Shown here one piece after another: positions 24,160-38,000 of a stretch of DNA of 64,000 nucleotides; within the stretch, counting starts at the first letter, position 1, and the number at the start of each line of letters is the position of its first letter. Made by a program: the position numbers and the translations under genes. Under the pieces are notes generated by a model. The model searched no databases and had not been told where the DNA came from. It was given only the letters and a program-made list of their open reading frames with translations. The DNA is from Pontederia crassipes (taxonomy: Eukaryota; Streptophyta; Magnoliopsida; Commelinales; Pontederiaceae), in the NCBI GenBank assembly GCA_030549335.1, contig CM060197.1, positions 24,313,501-24,377,500 of the forward strand, written 5' to 3'.

Positions 24160-25838
24160 AACCAAAGGAAAGGTGTGGTGTCCAGATTCGTTTAATATAT
24201 TTGCAGATGGACAGTGCAATCTATTTGAATAGATAGACGCCCTAATCTTTTCACTGTTCAGAGAGGAAGCCAACTTGTAAATTATCAGATTTCAACATGC
24301 TGGAGGACCTAAAATTCTTTTCCCTTTTTCTTCATTCCGGCATCTTAATACTCGAATTTATTTTGACTGGTATTAACTCCGGGAACCGATCCAGAGTTGA
24401 GATATATTACAAAAATTGAATGATTTAGCGTTTATGTAGCTACTCCATCGATCTTTCAAACACGATTCATCTTCTTGCTTACAAAAGAATTGTATTTAAA
24501 CTGTAATTGTTAAAGCTTTTTATGTATATATTTACCTATATATGTGCATCTAATTAAAAAGCGTCAACACCAATCTGATCCTTGGGACCTATCACAGCAC
24601 GATTCCCTTAAGATTTTTATTTTTATTTTCTCCCTAATCAGTCAACTTTATCAAGCATGCACTTATGACAACATCCTAACTCCACCTCCAGATTCGTCGA
24701 CTAGAACAGTTGGCAATTGAGATCGCCAATTATCTGACTGTACGGCAGTTTTGCTCAGGCTGCAAGACATGAAGAATCGTGACCCGTGTCAGCAGAATCA
24801 TCGTCCTCGATCACTTACTTACAGAAGAAGCTGGCTAAGGGTTGACTATGGATGAGGATGAAGTAACTTTGTCATTTATCACAGTCTTCTTTTATCCATC
24901 CATTATTGTCGATCGAGTATCCAGTGAAGGTAGATTTAGCCGGAGAGTTAAAGAGCATGCTCGAGGAGGAGGAGGAGGAAACACATGCATGAGCGGGCAA
25001 ATGCAAAATTATGCATGCATGGCGTGCTGGAGGCCGGGAATATGCATGACCTTGACCTCAAGCTTGCTGTTCCTATCACATGCAAATCTCTTCATCAACT
25101 TTGAATAACTTTGATCCGGCGACACGACATCGCATCCCTCCACTTGTGGTAAATTAACCAAAGAGTGAGATGCTGCAACTCGACGTCGCATGCCTTCCAG
25201 GAATCGGAATAAAGTATGATATCATCCATTATGTGTATATATGGCGAAAGCATTGCTCACTTTGACAAAATGATAATAATAATAATAAACAAATTGATCA
25301 TTTACTGTCAAAAGTTTTTTTTTCTTTCAAGTATCAGTCCGGGTCTATGGAAGAGAAATCTGAGTCTACCAAAGATTTTCGGTATTCAAAGTTATTAACA
25401 TCTAACTAATTCGAAAATAAAAAAAATAGAACAGTAATAATTTATTCCGTGACTAACTTAATAGATTCTAAAATTCAAATCCAAAATTACTAACGGATGC
25501 TTAGTACTCAAGTATGCTATAATTGAACCAACCAAACCAACAACTCTCAAAAGTTGAAATTATAGCGCTATAGACAACCGAGTCGGAATCCTTATGGATC
25601 ACTAAAGAAAGGAATTTCTTTTAATAAGTGCTCCTTCCGAATATGAACTCGATATCGACATATTGAATTTGAACGGGTAAAAATTTTTTTTTAGTTCAAA
25701 TATGTCGACATTCATTATTATTAGCACATAACTGATTTAATATTGAAAATAGAGATTACTAACTTGAACACATGGGTAGTAATTAACTGTGACAACCAAC
25801 TTAGAGTTATAAAAATTTAAGTTATCATGAATATATTC

Positions 25839-25890
<52 letters not shown>

Positions 25891-27301
25891 TAGATTTAAT
25901 TACAAAATAATTATTAGGCAATCCAAATATACTATTTTGCACATATGGATTAACAGTAAATAATGAACAACTAATATATTTATGGATATGATCAGATAAA
26001 TATGAAAGTAATAAAAAAAGGTACTGTCACTTGCCAAGTAGCTATTTAGAAAGTTAAAAAATGATTAAATTTTGTTGCATTATATTTTTATTCATGACAC
26101 TAATTTTGTTCTAAATGACCAATACATTATTAAATAAAATATTTAATATTTTACAAGTTTTTTTTTGTTGCACAAAATCAAAAGTTGTCCGTACTCGTAT
26201 ACAATTGAAGAGTCTAAATTATTTAATAATCTACATCGATTAGATCGATTTATTTTGTTTATCTAAACTCTTGAATGTCTAAGAATTTGATTCTAGAGTT
26301 TATACTTATACATACATGTACCTATATGATTTGTGAAGATATAGCAAGGGCTAGACCCTAGCGTATTAATTTTTAGAAGTTTTTCGGTTATTAATTAATT
26401 ATCCATAACCACATATTCATGTAATGATACTAATAGCCAATAATTATCTCATAGTTGTGGTGCTAATCTTGTCAAATGTAAGAGTTTACGTAGGATCATT
26501 TTATGTTCTGTAATTTCATATTATGGATACAGAGTTTATGCATCAAATAATCAATTACAAAGGTAATTAGTATGCATTCAAAAAATAAAGTTATGCACAT
26601 ATATACCTAGATATATTAACATAAAATAAGTAACAACCATTAGTACAATATAAGTAATAATATACTACTTACTAAGTAGCTTACAATAATTGCAGTTTAT
26701 TTAGAAAAAAACAAACTTAAAAAATATTACAATAAAATTTCTATTCGGGATGTATTTCATTGTTAATTATAACTAATGCGCTAGTTGAATAAAATATCTA
26801 CTATTTTATTAACCTTTTACTGTAAGAATGAAGAGTCGTACGAACCGGAACTCAACATAACTCACGTAAACCTTTAGCTACAAAACTATAAAAAAATTAG
26901 GGAAAATATTGTTGAATTTTTATAACGACAATTACCAAATATTGTTGAATTTTTGTAACAACAAATTTAGAATTATATTTGCAAATATTTAACCAACTGT
27001 AAAATTCGAAAAGAAGAAAAAATACAATAACAAAAAAAGGAGAACAAACAGAAGAGAAAATATGACCATTCTCATCCCTTCAGCCTTGTACGCATAATTA
27101 GTTAGTTACTTTACATGTTATTTATTAATAATATTTATAGTTTATAGGGAGAGATAGTTAGAAAACATTGGGAAGCCGTCACATCAAATTTTGCCACAGC
27201 CCACAATGCGAAGTTTAATGTTATATTAATTATGTTAGACTATTAGTTTGAATTAGCCCACAAGCCGTCATTCATTTGAATTAGGCTACTAAGCATAAGA
27301 A
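24160..27301. other. intergenic, AT-rich
   Basis: Upstream region of the glutaredoxin gene and beyond. It contains a TA microsatellite (25840-25888) and many A/T runs. The two frames of 60-88 codons at 24842-25191 overlap on opposite strands and resemble nothing. No transposon border was recognised. Confidence 0.5.
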
Positions 27302-29770
27302 TGGTAACGACCCCAAATCTATTTTAAAAATTTTGAGCATTTAGAAAAATTTTGTATCGTTAGTATGTTTGTTATACATTATTTAATAACGAAAAATTTA
27401 ACAATTTAGCTAAAGTCATAATAAATAAAAAGTTTCTATTACTCATAAACATCAATATTCCATAAGACATCAAATGCTTAAAATCTTTTATTACATTATT
27501 ACTAGCTCATTGTTCATGTAGAATCATATGACTTATTTAGTCCTAATCATGTGCAACATTTCGTCATGAGTTTAAGCATCCATCATTTAGTCCTGGTCTC
27601 CTGTATAGATCCAAAATATAGAGTTTCTCAGTTAGAGTATGTAAATGTCATATATATCATGATATTATATCACATGATACTATGATATTCATCATTATAA
27701 TAATAATAATAATATATGAGCATGCATGTCATAGACTATATCATGAATAATACATGACATTACATCATACTTACATTCATTTCTCAAATATCATTCATGA
27801 AACATAAACATCATGTCATACATGCTTAACTTCAGGTTCTCATATGTAAGTATCATACAATAGAAACGTACATTCATATCATTCATAAATGATCATGACT
27901 TAACTTATCATTCCATTTTCATTGCCATCTAAATCCTACGAGTTCCTTTATAACTTTTTGCTCCTTACTTACTTTTTGACTTCTTTTATATTTTATATGC
28001 TCAATGTTGCTTTATAACCCTTTAAATATTCTTTCATTTTTTCTTACTTTTTGTCTTTATTATGTGATACTTCACGTGTCATTTTTATCTTTCATCTTTA
28101 TCACTCAACATCATCTTGATTTTCATTTCACGTAATGAGTCAACACTCACATCATAATAGTGAGGAACTTTATTCTTAGTCGTATTTAAGAATACACTCA
28201 CTTTATGATGAGGAACATTATTTTTAGAAAAATACATACACAGATGTATGACTTTACTTCTCGAGTTTAGGTACCTTGAAATACATACATAAGTATAGGA
28301 CTTTATTTTTCATCTTTGCTTCATCATCTGAATTTTCTTTATTATAACATACTTTGAAGTTAAACTTTACTTTCATTCTTTATCTTATAACATCTTTGAT
28401 CTTAGTATAGTTGAATGAATCATATCAATATCATCACAATAGCTAGTTAGGCCACATCTTTGAAAACACACACATTATAATAGTGACGAACTTTATTCCA
28501 AGAAATACACACACCATAATAGTGAGGGACTTTATTTTAAGAAATACCACACTTTTTGATGAGGGACTTTGTTCCCTGATAAACACACACAAATGCAGAA
28601 CTTTATTTCACGAACTTCGATCCCTTTGAAGTACATACATAAGTGCAAAACTTTACTTTTCACCATTGATGAGTGAATTCTTCAACTTTATGTGTATTAT
28701 GCTTCGCAATACATCAATAATTCTTCATCTTTTAACCTAATTACGGTTGAACATGCAAATCGTGTATCTAGGCTTATATACAATCGACAACCGACAATCA
28801 TCAATACATACTATTAATACTTTGAAAATAACTTCTAAAATATCATACATGTCCATATTTGTCGGTCCGATCGTGACAAGGATGTCACACCCGTGACCTT
28901 GACCTAGAAGGCCCCTTCACCGTTGGTCATAGTTGTGACAGGGGTGTCATGGTCATGCCACGTCCATCACCACAGTCGTGCACCCATGATCACAGTCGTG
29001 TTGGGTCATCATCATGGTCATGAGTGAGTCGTCTTACTCGTCCTTGTACCTCATTCACGGTCGTGCCACGACTATGATCGAAACTGTCACGATCATGCCA
29101 ATGCCTTGGTGTTTGATCGGTTTCAGCCTCTCGGCCATGGCCATTCTGGTGGTTGGCACGGCTGTGCTGGCGGTCCACAACCTGATGTCCAACTCGAAAT
29201 TCCATGGATTTCAATGTAAAAACATTGGGGAATTCATATGCAACATCCTAAAACATTAAAGCATGATTCCTATTCATTTAGACATTCATAAAACATATAA
29301 AAATCGTACAATCCATGACAGGGTTTCATTACCCCAATACATGTAAGAATATAATTATAATCCATTAATCCATAGCATGTAGATCTAAATATCAATTTCA
29401 TTTAAAACTTTTCAAATATAATAGACTACCATGCATCCCTCAATCACAATCTATTATGAGAACAAGGTGTCCTTATGCTCTCAATCCAATACAATAAAAT
29501 CATTGAGAGATGAGAGAGGGGTTGGATCCCCTTTATATATCTTGTTCTTATTCAACATTAATCTCCTTTCCCTTGTCCATGTCCTTTTTCCTCTTTGCCC
29601 CCTTCTTCTTATTCGTTCTCCTTTTCTATGGTTGCAACCATCACGGGAGAAATAACAAAAAGAGAGGAGAGGGAGGGTTTGAGAACTTTTTATAGAGTCT
29701 AGCCTAGGGTTTCTTAGGATTTCCTCTAAATGACTTAAATACCCCTATTTAAAACATTGGGATTGTTACA
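27302..29770 (+). mobile_element. TGTAAYGACC-family element, plus orientation, 2.47 kb, probable solo LTR
   Basis: It starts TGGTAACGACCCCAAAT and ends GGGATTGTTACA, so TG...CA with near-inverted ends. AGAA lies on both sides (27298-27301 and 29771-29774). It contains inverted AAAGTYCCTCACTATTATRG minirepeats (about 28140-28670), imperfect CACGGTCGTG/GTCATGGCC palindromes (28870-29180), CCCCTTTATATATC (29527) and a TTTTTATAGAGTC end. No pol motifs. It matches, in reverse, the copy at 19738-22876 and the split copy at 9786/16642. Confidence 0.55.
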
Positions 29771-29774
29771 AGAA

Positions 29775-30350
29775 TCGTCAACTAAATTGTGATCCGTAAA
29801 AGCACATCATTAATTATTAGCTTTCTAATAAATACTTACATTGCGATAGTGATTGAGAAGTATATTATTATTACAATAAAATGCAAGCATTACTATGTTT
29901 CTTTTTCTATTTATTATGTTTCTTATTTTTGCTTAACCTTTTTGTATTCTCTATTGTTATATGCGGAAAGAGGAAATTAAAATAGTAGACCTATTAAATT
30001 GTGGTAAAAATTTATTGTAACGGGTGCATATTATAAAGAGAATTACAAAAAGAAGAAATAGTAGAATGGAATGAATGGAGTAAGTTACTACTTAAAAATG
30101 GAAAATATGTTAATGGTTTAATATGGCAAGACAAAATTATTAGAATGGACTAAAAGGAACAAATTATAGTGTAAAAATGGGAAAAGAACATTTTTTACAT
30201 ATAAACATTCTAGAATATATAAACATGTTTTTTTATATTGCATAGCATGTCATGAATGCCTATTATAAAAATAGAGAATAAGTCATTATAGTATTCAATA
30301 ATATAACATAACATTTATATATAAACGATAACATAATATTATTTACATTC
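29775..30350. other. AT-rich intergenic stretch
   Basis: No reading frame or repeat border recognised. Confidence 0.5.
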
Positions 30351-30359
30351 TAAAAAGCC

Positions 30360-31085
30360 GAGTAAATTACATGAATCGTCCCCCAATTTTAAGTGTGGTA
30401 ACTACTCGATCCCCTAATTTCAATTTGTAACTGGAATGTCCCCGAACTTTAATTTTCTTGCATGTATCATTCTCTTCATCGTTAATAGATAGTTTCCTGA
30501 TTACCTTGCTAACGTGATGTAATAAAATATAATATAAAAAATAAAAAAATGAGACTTGTCGAAGGGGACAAGGGGGTGGCGCCCCCGCCCCCTCATCGCC
30601 AGCGTCGGAGAGGAGGATAAAGGGGACCGGCACCCCCCTCTGTGCGAGCTCGTCGGTGGCGAGAAGGAAAAGGGGGGTCAGCGCCCCCTCTGCCAGCTCA
30701 TCGGTGTGTGAGCTAGTAGAAGGGGGCATTGGCCTCCCTTTTCTTCTTCGCGCTTGGCGAGGAGGCGCTCCCCTGTGCAAGTTCATCAGCGGGTGAGCTC
30801 GCAGAGGGGGGCTCCGGCCCCCCTCACGAGTTCACCGGTGCAGGGGGGCTGACGCCCCCTGTCATTTTTATTTTTTATGAATTTTATAATATCTTTAATG
30901 TTTTTATTTTTATATTATTTTTTATTGTGCCACGCAAACAACATAATAGGAAAATAGATATTATCGGTCAGGAGGACGATGCATGCAAGAAAAATATAGT
31001 TCGGGGACAATCTAGTTACAAATTAAAGTTGGAGGACCGTTGAGATATTGACCTAAAGTTGAAGGACGATTCGTGTAATTTATCC
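30360..31085. mobile_element. MULE-type MITE with long TIRs and GC-rich core, 726 bp
   Basis: The left end GAGTAAATTACATGAATCG and the reversed right end GGATAAATTACACGAATCG begin inverted repeats of about 120 bp. A perfect 9-bp direct repeat TAAAAAGCC flanks it (30351-30359 and 31086-31094). The core (30560-30860) is GC-rich with repeated GGGGGC/GCCCCC phrases and is open in several frames, but no protein is recognised. It lies 76 bp beyond the stop of the GT43 relic. Confidence 0.85.
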
Positions 31086-31160
31086 TAAAAAGCCTTGTGA
31101 TTCATAATAAGAAATTATAGAATTATCCAAATGGAATGAGAGGAGCAAACAAGGATGTTA

Positions 31161-31309
31161 TTATGTCATTTGTACTTTGAGCAGCCCAAATGGGTACTCC
31201 ACCTTCTCTCCATCCTCGCTAATGGCGTCGAGATCTAGCATCCATTCTGGTCTCCCTCCATAGCATCCTCGAGTTTAGCACAAACCTAACCCACTCCAAC
31301 TTCAATGGA
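31161..31309 (-). pseudogene. last piece of broken GT43 (IRX14-like) gene
   Basis: The minus strand encodes PLKLEWVRFVLNSRMLWRE, then after a one-base frame change DLDAISEDGEKVEYPFGLLK and a stop at 31161-31163. This matches the C-terminus of IRX14-type GT43 proteins, where the family reads like ATVLPRKLEWAGFVLNSRLLWK. CACTA-1 ends directly at 31309/31310. Deleting CACTA-1 and one GGA copy joins this piece in frame to the ATVLP codons at 40612. Confidence 0.8.
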
Positions 31310-31334
31310 CACTACAAGAAAATTGCCTTTTACC

Positions 31335-31860
31335 GACGGTCCTAACCGTAGGTAAATTTGCCACATCCGTCGGAAATCGCGATTTCCGACGGTTCTTTCG
31401 ACGGACAATGATCGTGTGAAAAAGGCTCGTCGCAAATTTTTTGCGACGGTTTCTTCTGAACCGTTGGTATTACAGACGGTCTAGCTGGCGGGCTCGACAG
31501 TCGAACATTAAATATCGACGGTGCGAACTGTCAATATTATCGACGGGCAGGACCGTCGATATATATCGACGGCTTGAACCGACAATAGTATTGACGGTTT
31601 GAGCCGTCGATATCTATCGGCGATTTGAACCGTGGAAACTATCGACGATTTTAACCGTCGATATATATCGGCGGCTTGAACCGTCGATTTTATCGACGGT
31701 TAAAACCGTCGACAATCTAGTATCGACGGCTTTTACTCGTGGGCTACGATCGTCGATAATTGTGTACCGACGGATATAACCGTCGGTAAGTATCGAAAAA
31801 ATCCGCTAAAAATTGTAATATTTCAGCTGTTTCCGACGGTCAGGACCGTCAGAAACGTAA
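31335..31860. repeat. CACTA-1 left subterminal repeats
   Basis: Many copies, in both orientations, of ATCGACGGTTTGAACCGTCGAT-like palindromes, as known for transposase-binding regions of CACTA elements. Confidence 0.9.
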
Positions 31861-32630
31861 AAAATTTTAAAAAAAATAATGAATTCACAGATAATTCTCA
31901 GATAATACAACACATTTGATAGTTCAATTGAACGGCACAGATTGAAATATAATCCATCACAGCAATCCATCACAGCAATATCGTAATTCACATATAAAGC
32001 ACATCACATCACATCACATCACAGATAGTTCAATTCGGCATAAGGGTATCCAAACATGAAACATAATCCATAATTCACAGATTCAATAACGTCAACCATA
32101 GTGGAACGAGATAATGGAACGGCGTGCTTAATTCACAAATTGAACGGCATAACGTCTTCGTCATGACGAAGAGCTGAAGTTCAATTCGCATATCATCTTC
32201 GTCGCAAAACATCACTGCACAAAATTGAAAATGGAGTAAAAGTTATAACATATAAATGCAAAAAAAACATGAATTCAGTTTTGAAGATGCGTAATCACAA
32301 TCTAATTGAATCTAAAATCTAAAATATAAAAACATTATTTCAATTTAACATCAACATAATTTGATAAATAATTGATTGAGCATCTTCAAAATTGATAAAT
32401 CTAGAAGATGCGTAAACTAACAAGCTAACGCCGACATCTCAAAATCGAGCGTAAACTAACAAGTTTATACTAAGCACTGACATTTACATGATCCAACTGT
32501 CTGCACTCCATTTTTGGTGAAAATTTTGAAAGCCTACAGATCTAACTGAAAGGGATGAAGAGTAAAATCTAAGTTAGTGTCAAAGTGCATATGAATCTAA
32601 TGAGTACAATGATACATCAGATTAAAGCAA
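31861..32630. other. non-coding part of CACTA-1
   Basis: AT-rich spacer between the left subterminal repeats and the accessory gene, with a short CACAT repeat near 32001-32025. The last exon of the accessory gene could reach into it, but I saw none. Confidence 0.5.
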
Positions 32631-32633
32631 ATT

Positions 32634-34556
32634 TCAAAAATAATTATGTACTATATATGAATCTACCTCGGCGTCGTCGTCATTCAATTCGCCACGCATG
32701 AAGGCACGCATCATTTTCTTCATTTCATCCCTGTTACGACGTTCACGTTCTTCGAATTCCTGTCTGACCTCTTCCCTAATCTTGATGGTCACCTGATTCA
32801 CAATTTCTTGCATAGTAGAAGGAGATGAACCTGAAGTACTTCGTCGACCATATCCAATATCTGTGTCACTCACAGAAGATCCAAGACCGTAAATGTGACC
32901 CTTCTTCACGCCGACGTGGTCCGTCCAAAGTTGTCTTGGGGTCAACGGTGTGGTCCCCTCCTGCGTGGCTTGCGTAATATGATAAACTTCTTTTGTTTTA
33001 TAAGACTCCTGAAATATAAAGAAAATAATTAACTACAAACGACGACTAGGTGATCGACTTCAAAGTTTTGTTAATTAATTATTAACTTGCAATTTAGAAA
33101 AAAGTATAGGCACAAAAATTTACATACATATGTCTCCCGGGCATAACTCGAGACCCATTCTTTGTTCTTCTTCTGATGGGTTCGGAGAAATATTTCATCC
33201 TGAGTCGGTGGTCTACCCGTCTCTTTCTCCTGCAATGAGATAATATTTTAATGTTAGGGACATGACAAAAGAATTACATTAGAGGGCACTGATGTGATGT
33301 GAAGATGATATTTTATGTTATTATCAGCACCATATTTTCAATGTAAAGCAATATATGAAATGAACTCAAACAAATTTTTTGATACCCCCTCCCATATCCG
33401 ACATTGATATCTTAATGTATTTAGCCCCTTAAATGTATTTCGTGATATTAAGTCCCTGTTTTCCTCATAGATTTTAGAATTCTCCTGTGAGAAACTTATA
33501 TTTCCTCTTATTTTTATCATTTTTTTGAAATCCAATTATAGGATTCTTGTAACACTTCTAAATTTTCACCATAAAAACTAGAAAGCAATGAGATAATATT
33601 TTAAAATTTGCAAATTACTTACCATTTTATTAAAGTATAATATTTCGTCCTGAGTTCGGAGAAATACCTTACCATTTTCTTAGCAATCGTGCTCGTGGAT
33701 AGACATCCGCCCGAATGCAAGCACGCTCCCTGGTCGGACTCTCGACTGGTTTTTGCTTTTTCGCATTTCACTTTGTACTCTTCGGTGGACCACTTTCCTA
33801 GCAAATCGATCCAAATGGCCTCGGGGATCCAATTGGGTCGTTCTCCGTCAGCTCGAGCTTCAGAAAGCATCGCGGACAATCTCTTTGAGCACCAAGAGTT
33901 AAAAGCCTTCCACATTTTTTTCGTATGCTCGGGCTCCCACCACACATCAGCCTGTAAGTGTTTAAAAATAATTAATGTGCATGACGAAGAAAAATATTAA
34001 TGATGATGTTGGCTTCTAATGATACCTGAAATTCATTAAATAACATCTGTCTCGTGGCATAAGGAACTTCCCTCCATGTAAGCCACGCTTCAGTATACCT
34101 ATGTCGCAATACTTTAGTAACTGCTGCAGCCGCTGGTTTCGACGGTACAAATCTTGAAGGACACAAAATTATAAAATGTCATGGCTGAATCAAAGCATGA
34201 ATAAGGATTCGATATACATAAAATAACACTTACCCTAAATTCCCATCTGGCTGCACGTATGCTTTGTAAACACGATTTGACGAAGCCTGGTCCGAGTCTT
34301 CCACGAAACAATGAGCTCTGACGGGTTGTTGTGGCAATTGTGTATCCAAGTCCGCAATATCAGCGTGAGAGGAAGGACCCGGCGGAGTAGAACGTTCTAT
34401 TATGCGAATGCCCGTGGCTGATCGAGGAGCTGACGGAGGAGAAGAACGCTCTGTTATGCGAATGCCCGTGGCTGACGGAGGAGCACACGGAGTACTGAGA
34501 GCTCTAGGGACAACCGGCTCCTTTCCTTTATTTTTACTTTTACCAAATCGATACAT
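32634..34556 (-). CDS. CACTA accessory protein, Transposase_24 (Ptta/En/Spm) family, five exons
   Basis: Minus-strand exons with in-phase GT-AG borders: 34234-34556, 34026-34152, 33673-33951, 33128-33229, and from 33008 down to 32667 or the stop at 32634. Exon 1 is Pro/Ser-rich with a duplicated ATGIRI-ERS segment. Exon 3 holds the family core: MWKAFNSWCSKRL, PNWIPEAIW and the signature CLHSGGCLSTSTIAKKM. Exon 4 has GRPPTQDEIFLRTH. Exon 5 ends in a charged coiled-coil-like stretch. TNP1/TNPA-type partners bind the subterminal repeats (family knowledge). A further exon may lie at about 34640-34735, where the minus strand reads APPDIRNWFSSYTYNS; the true start is unsure. I saw no stop or frameshift in these exons. 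Confidence 0.75.
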
Positions 34557-35015
34557 CTGCATAGTAGAAAATTTATTACAAGTCAAATTCATAATTGACA
34601 AAAAATTCAAATGTCACAATGTCTCGACCTGACTATGTTCGGCTACGTCTTGTGTTGCATCTTGAGTAACGGAATTGTACGTATAACTCGAGAACCAATT
34701 CCTAATATCCGGAGGCGCTTATAAAAAAATAAACAAATTAATTCGAATAAGCTTTTGCGAATGACTTCTTCTGATCATTATTTCAAACACTCACGAGATG
34801 GTAGCGAATATAAGAATGCATCGTCCGCATCAGGCATTTATTGATCCGATTGTTTGTCCACATGCATCGCTAACGCCTCAAACAAACTATTGCCTCAAAC
34901 AAAATGAATATGAGTCGTAAATGAACAATCCATAAGATGTGTACATTCGTAATAAAATATCCTAGTTGTAAGGTAAAAATAAATTGATAATTCGTGACGA
35001 CAAATAAAGACACCT

Positions 35016-38000
35016 TTACTCATCATCTGAATTTCCACATGACTGGTACCCGTCATCATCATCATCATCAGAAGTCGTCGTAGTTTCAAATTCATCTTCG
35101 TCCGAATCCTTTTCATCATTTTGTATGTCGACGTTATCGAAGTCTTCAAATACGTGTTCCGAATCATGTAGATCGTCGACTAATTCGGTGTCGACAATAG
35201 GGGCCACAGACGTCTGCGAGTCATCTTGAAAGGCACATTGCAATGCACCATCAACTTCTATCCTGCTTCTTGCCTTCGTCTTTATTACAACCCACCATTG
35301 TGATTTGTCCCTGGTCTTCTCCGGATATGGCACATAATATACTTGTCTTGTAGAAGACGGAATAATGAAAGGATCAAAACGATCATAACACCTATTGTGA
35401 CGTATTTCAACTATTTTGAAATCTTTGTGAACTCGCATCCCTCTCCTTTCCTTTGGATCAAACCAATTACACTCAAATAATATGACTTTATTACCTCTAG
35501 TATATTGCAGCTGAATAATGTCTTTGAGAACACCGTAGTAGTCACGCTCATTTTCTCCGTCCGTGGATCCCACGACACATACTCCACTGTTCACGGTTTT
35601 CTTCCCGATCGACCAAGTTTCAGTGTGAAACTTATAACCATTCACAAAATACACCGGCCAACTTTTCACCTCTCGAGCGGGTCCCCATGCCAAATTATGG
35701 AGACCAGTCGCCGTGCCGGTATTGAGAACCTAATATGAAAATAAATGAGTATAGTAGACGCTGAAGACATCAAATTACTTCAAATATTTTGATAATTACT
35801 TGTTCCTTAAACCACGGTGCAAAATCATTCTCGATTCTATCTTGTACATGTTCTTCAGGGACAATGTAGTATTGCAAGAAAGCACTACATACGAAGTGAT
35901 TGCTAAATCAAAATGGTGTTTGGGAAGACGTTAAACAAAAGAACGCATGGATATTAAAATTACTTAATGTAGCTTTGCACCTCCGGCGTGTTTAGAAGGA
36001 CATGATTCGTGGCAGACTTGAATTCTGCATCACTGAGCCATCTACTCCTTGGCTTTCCAAAATGTCGTCCTAACTGATTGAAGAGCGACAAAGATGCCAC
36101 GTCAGACTGTTCTTTTGGAACTTCATCATTTCGACGGACACTGGTCCTCGCACACTTAACATGGGACTCGAAGTAGTAAGAACAGAAGTATGAAATCTCC
36201 TGAATCATATACGCTTCATAAATGGATCCTTCGACACGTGCTTTGTTCTTAATCGTCCTTTTTATTCGATTGAGATATCTTTCAAAAGGATACATCCACC
36301 TATATTGTACTGGTCCACCTACCCTTGTTTCATATGGCAGATGAATAGGTAAGTGCTCCATGGAATCAAAGAATCCCGGTGGAAATATTCGTTCCAACTT
36401 ACATAATGTTATTGGAATATTACGTTCCAATTGGATCATATTTTCCACCGTTAATGTTGTAGAACACAATTTTTTGAAAAATTGACTCAACTCCGTTATC
36501 GGCTTCCAAATCTTATCCGGGAGTGAAGAAAAAGCAGTAGGAAGCAAAGTTTCCATGAATATGTCACAGTCGTGACTTTTCATGCCAAACAAACGCAAGT
36601 TATTCATGTCCACACATCGGGTCAGATTTGATGCATAACCATCCGGCATTCTCAGCTCTTGGATCCAGCGACACACTTGGGTCTTCTGCTCCTTAGTGAG
36701 AACATAACTTGCTTTTGGTTTAGATATTCTTCCGTTAGGTAAAGTCACTAAGTGCAACTCTGGCCGTCGACAGTACTCCTTCAAATCTAGTCTCGCCTTG
36801 AGGTTGTCCTTTGTTTTACCCTTAATATCCATTACGGTGTTGAATACATTTTCAAACACATTTCTCTCAATGTGCATGACGTCCAAGTTATGACGTATCA
36901 AACAATCAGACCAATAAGGTAAATCCCAGAATATACTTCGTTTGGTCCAATTATGACAAACACCATACTCATTGTATGTGACATTTGGGTCGTCGACAAT
37001 TCTGCATAAAGCATTGACAATGCGACGTAATTGAGCTCCTGAGCGTCTGACCGGAGGCATATCTTCCACAACCCTATTCCGTCGAAATGTATTTCGGTTA
37101 TTTCTGTACGGATGATCAGCTGTAAGAAATCGTATGTGGCAATCAAACCAAGTATTTTTACCCCCATTTCTCAAAGTGAACGCATCTGAGTGTTCCATGC
37201 AAGATGGACAAGCTAATTTTCCTGCAGTCATCCAACCAGACAACATCCCGTAGGCTGGAAAGTTATTAATAGTCCACAATAAGGCAGCTCTCAATGTGAA
37301 ATTTTGTTTGGTCGACACATCATAAGCGACAACACCATCCCACAATTCTTTTAGCTCGTCTATTAGAGGTTGTAAATACATGTCTATCCTCTGTTTAGGA
37401 CTCTGAGGACCAGGAATAATGCATATAAAAAACATATAAGGTGCGGACATACAAATCCCAGGTGGCAAATTATAAGGTGTTATTGTTACCGGCCAACATG
37501 AATAAGGAACTGAAGTTTGACCATATGGTGTAAAACCATCCGCGCATAATCCGAGCCTTATGTTCCTTTGGTCCCTAGCAAAATCAGGATGCTTACGATC
37601 AAAATGTTTCCACGCTTCACCATCCGACGGGTGAAGCATTACACCTTCAGAAGTATTATGCTGTGCATGCCACTTCATCTGCGACGCTGACCCTATAGAC
37701 GAGTATAGTCTTTTAAGCCTTGGAATAAGAGGCAAATAATGCATTCTTTTCACAGCGACTTGAGACTTGTTAGTCATTCTATATCGTTCGGCCCCACAAA
37801 ACTTGCATTCATTTAGATTGATGTCCTCGCCGTAATATAACATACAACCATCAAGACAACAATCTATTTTAGTTGAGCCAAGACCAAGTTTACTGACCAA
37901 TCTTTTTGTCCTATAAAAATTTTCAGGAATACGAGCCCCAGTTGGTGTGACCTCTTTTAAAATATCTAGAAATGCATCAAAACATGCTTGTGAAATATTG

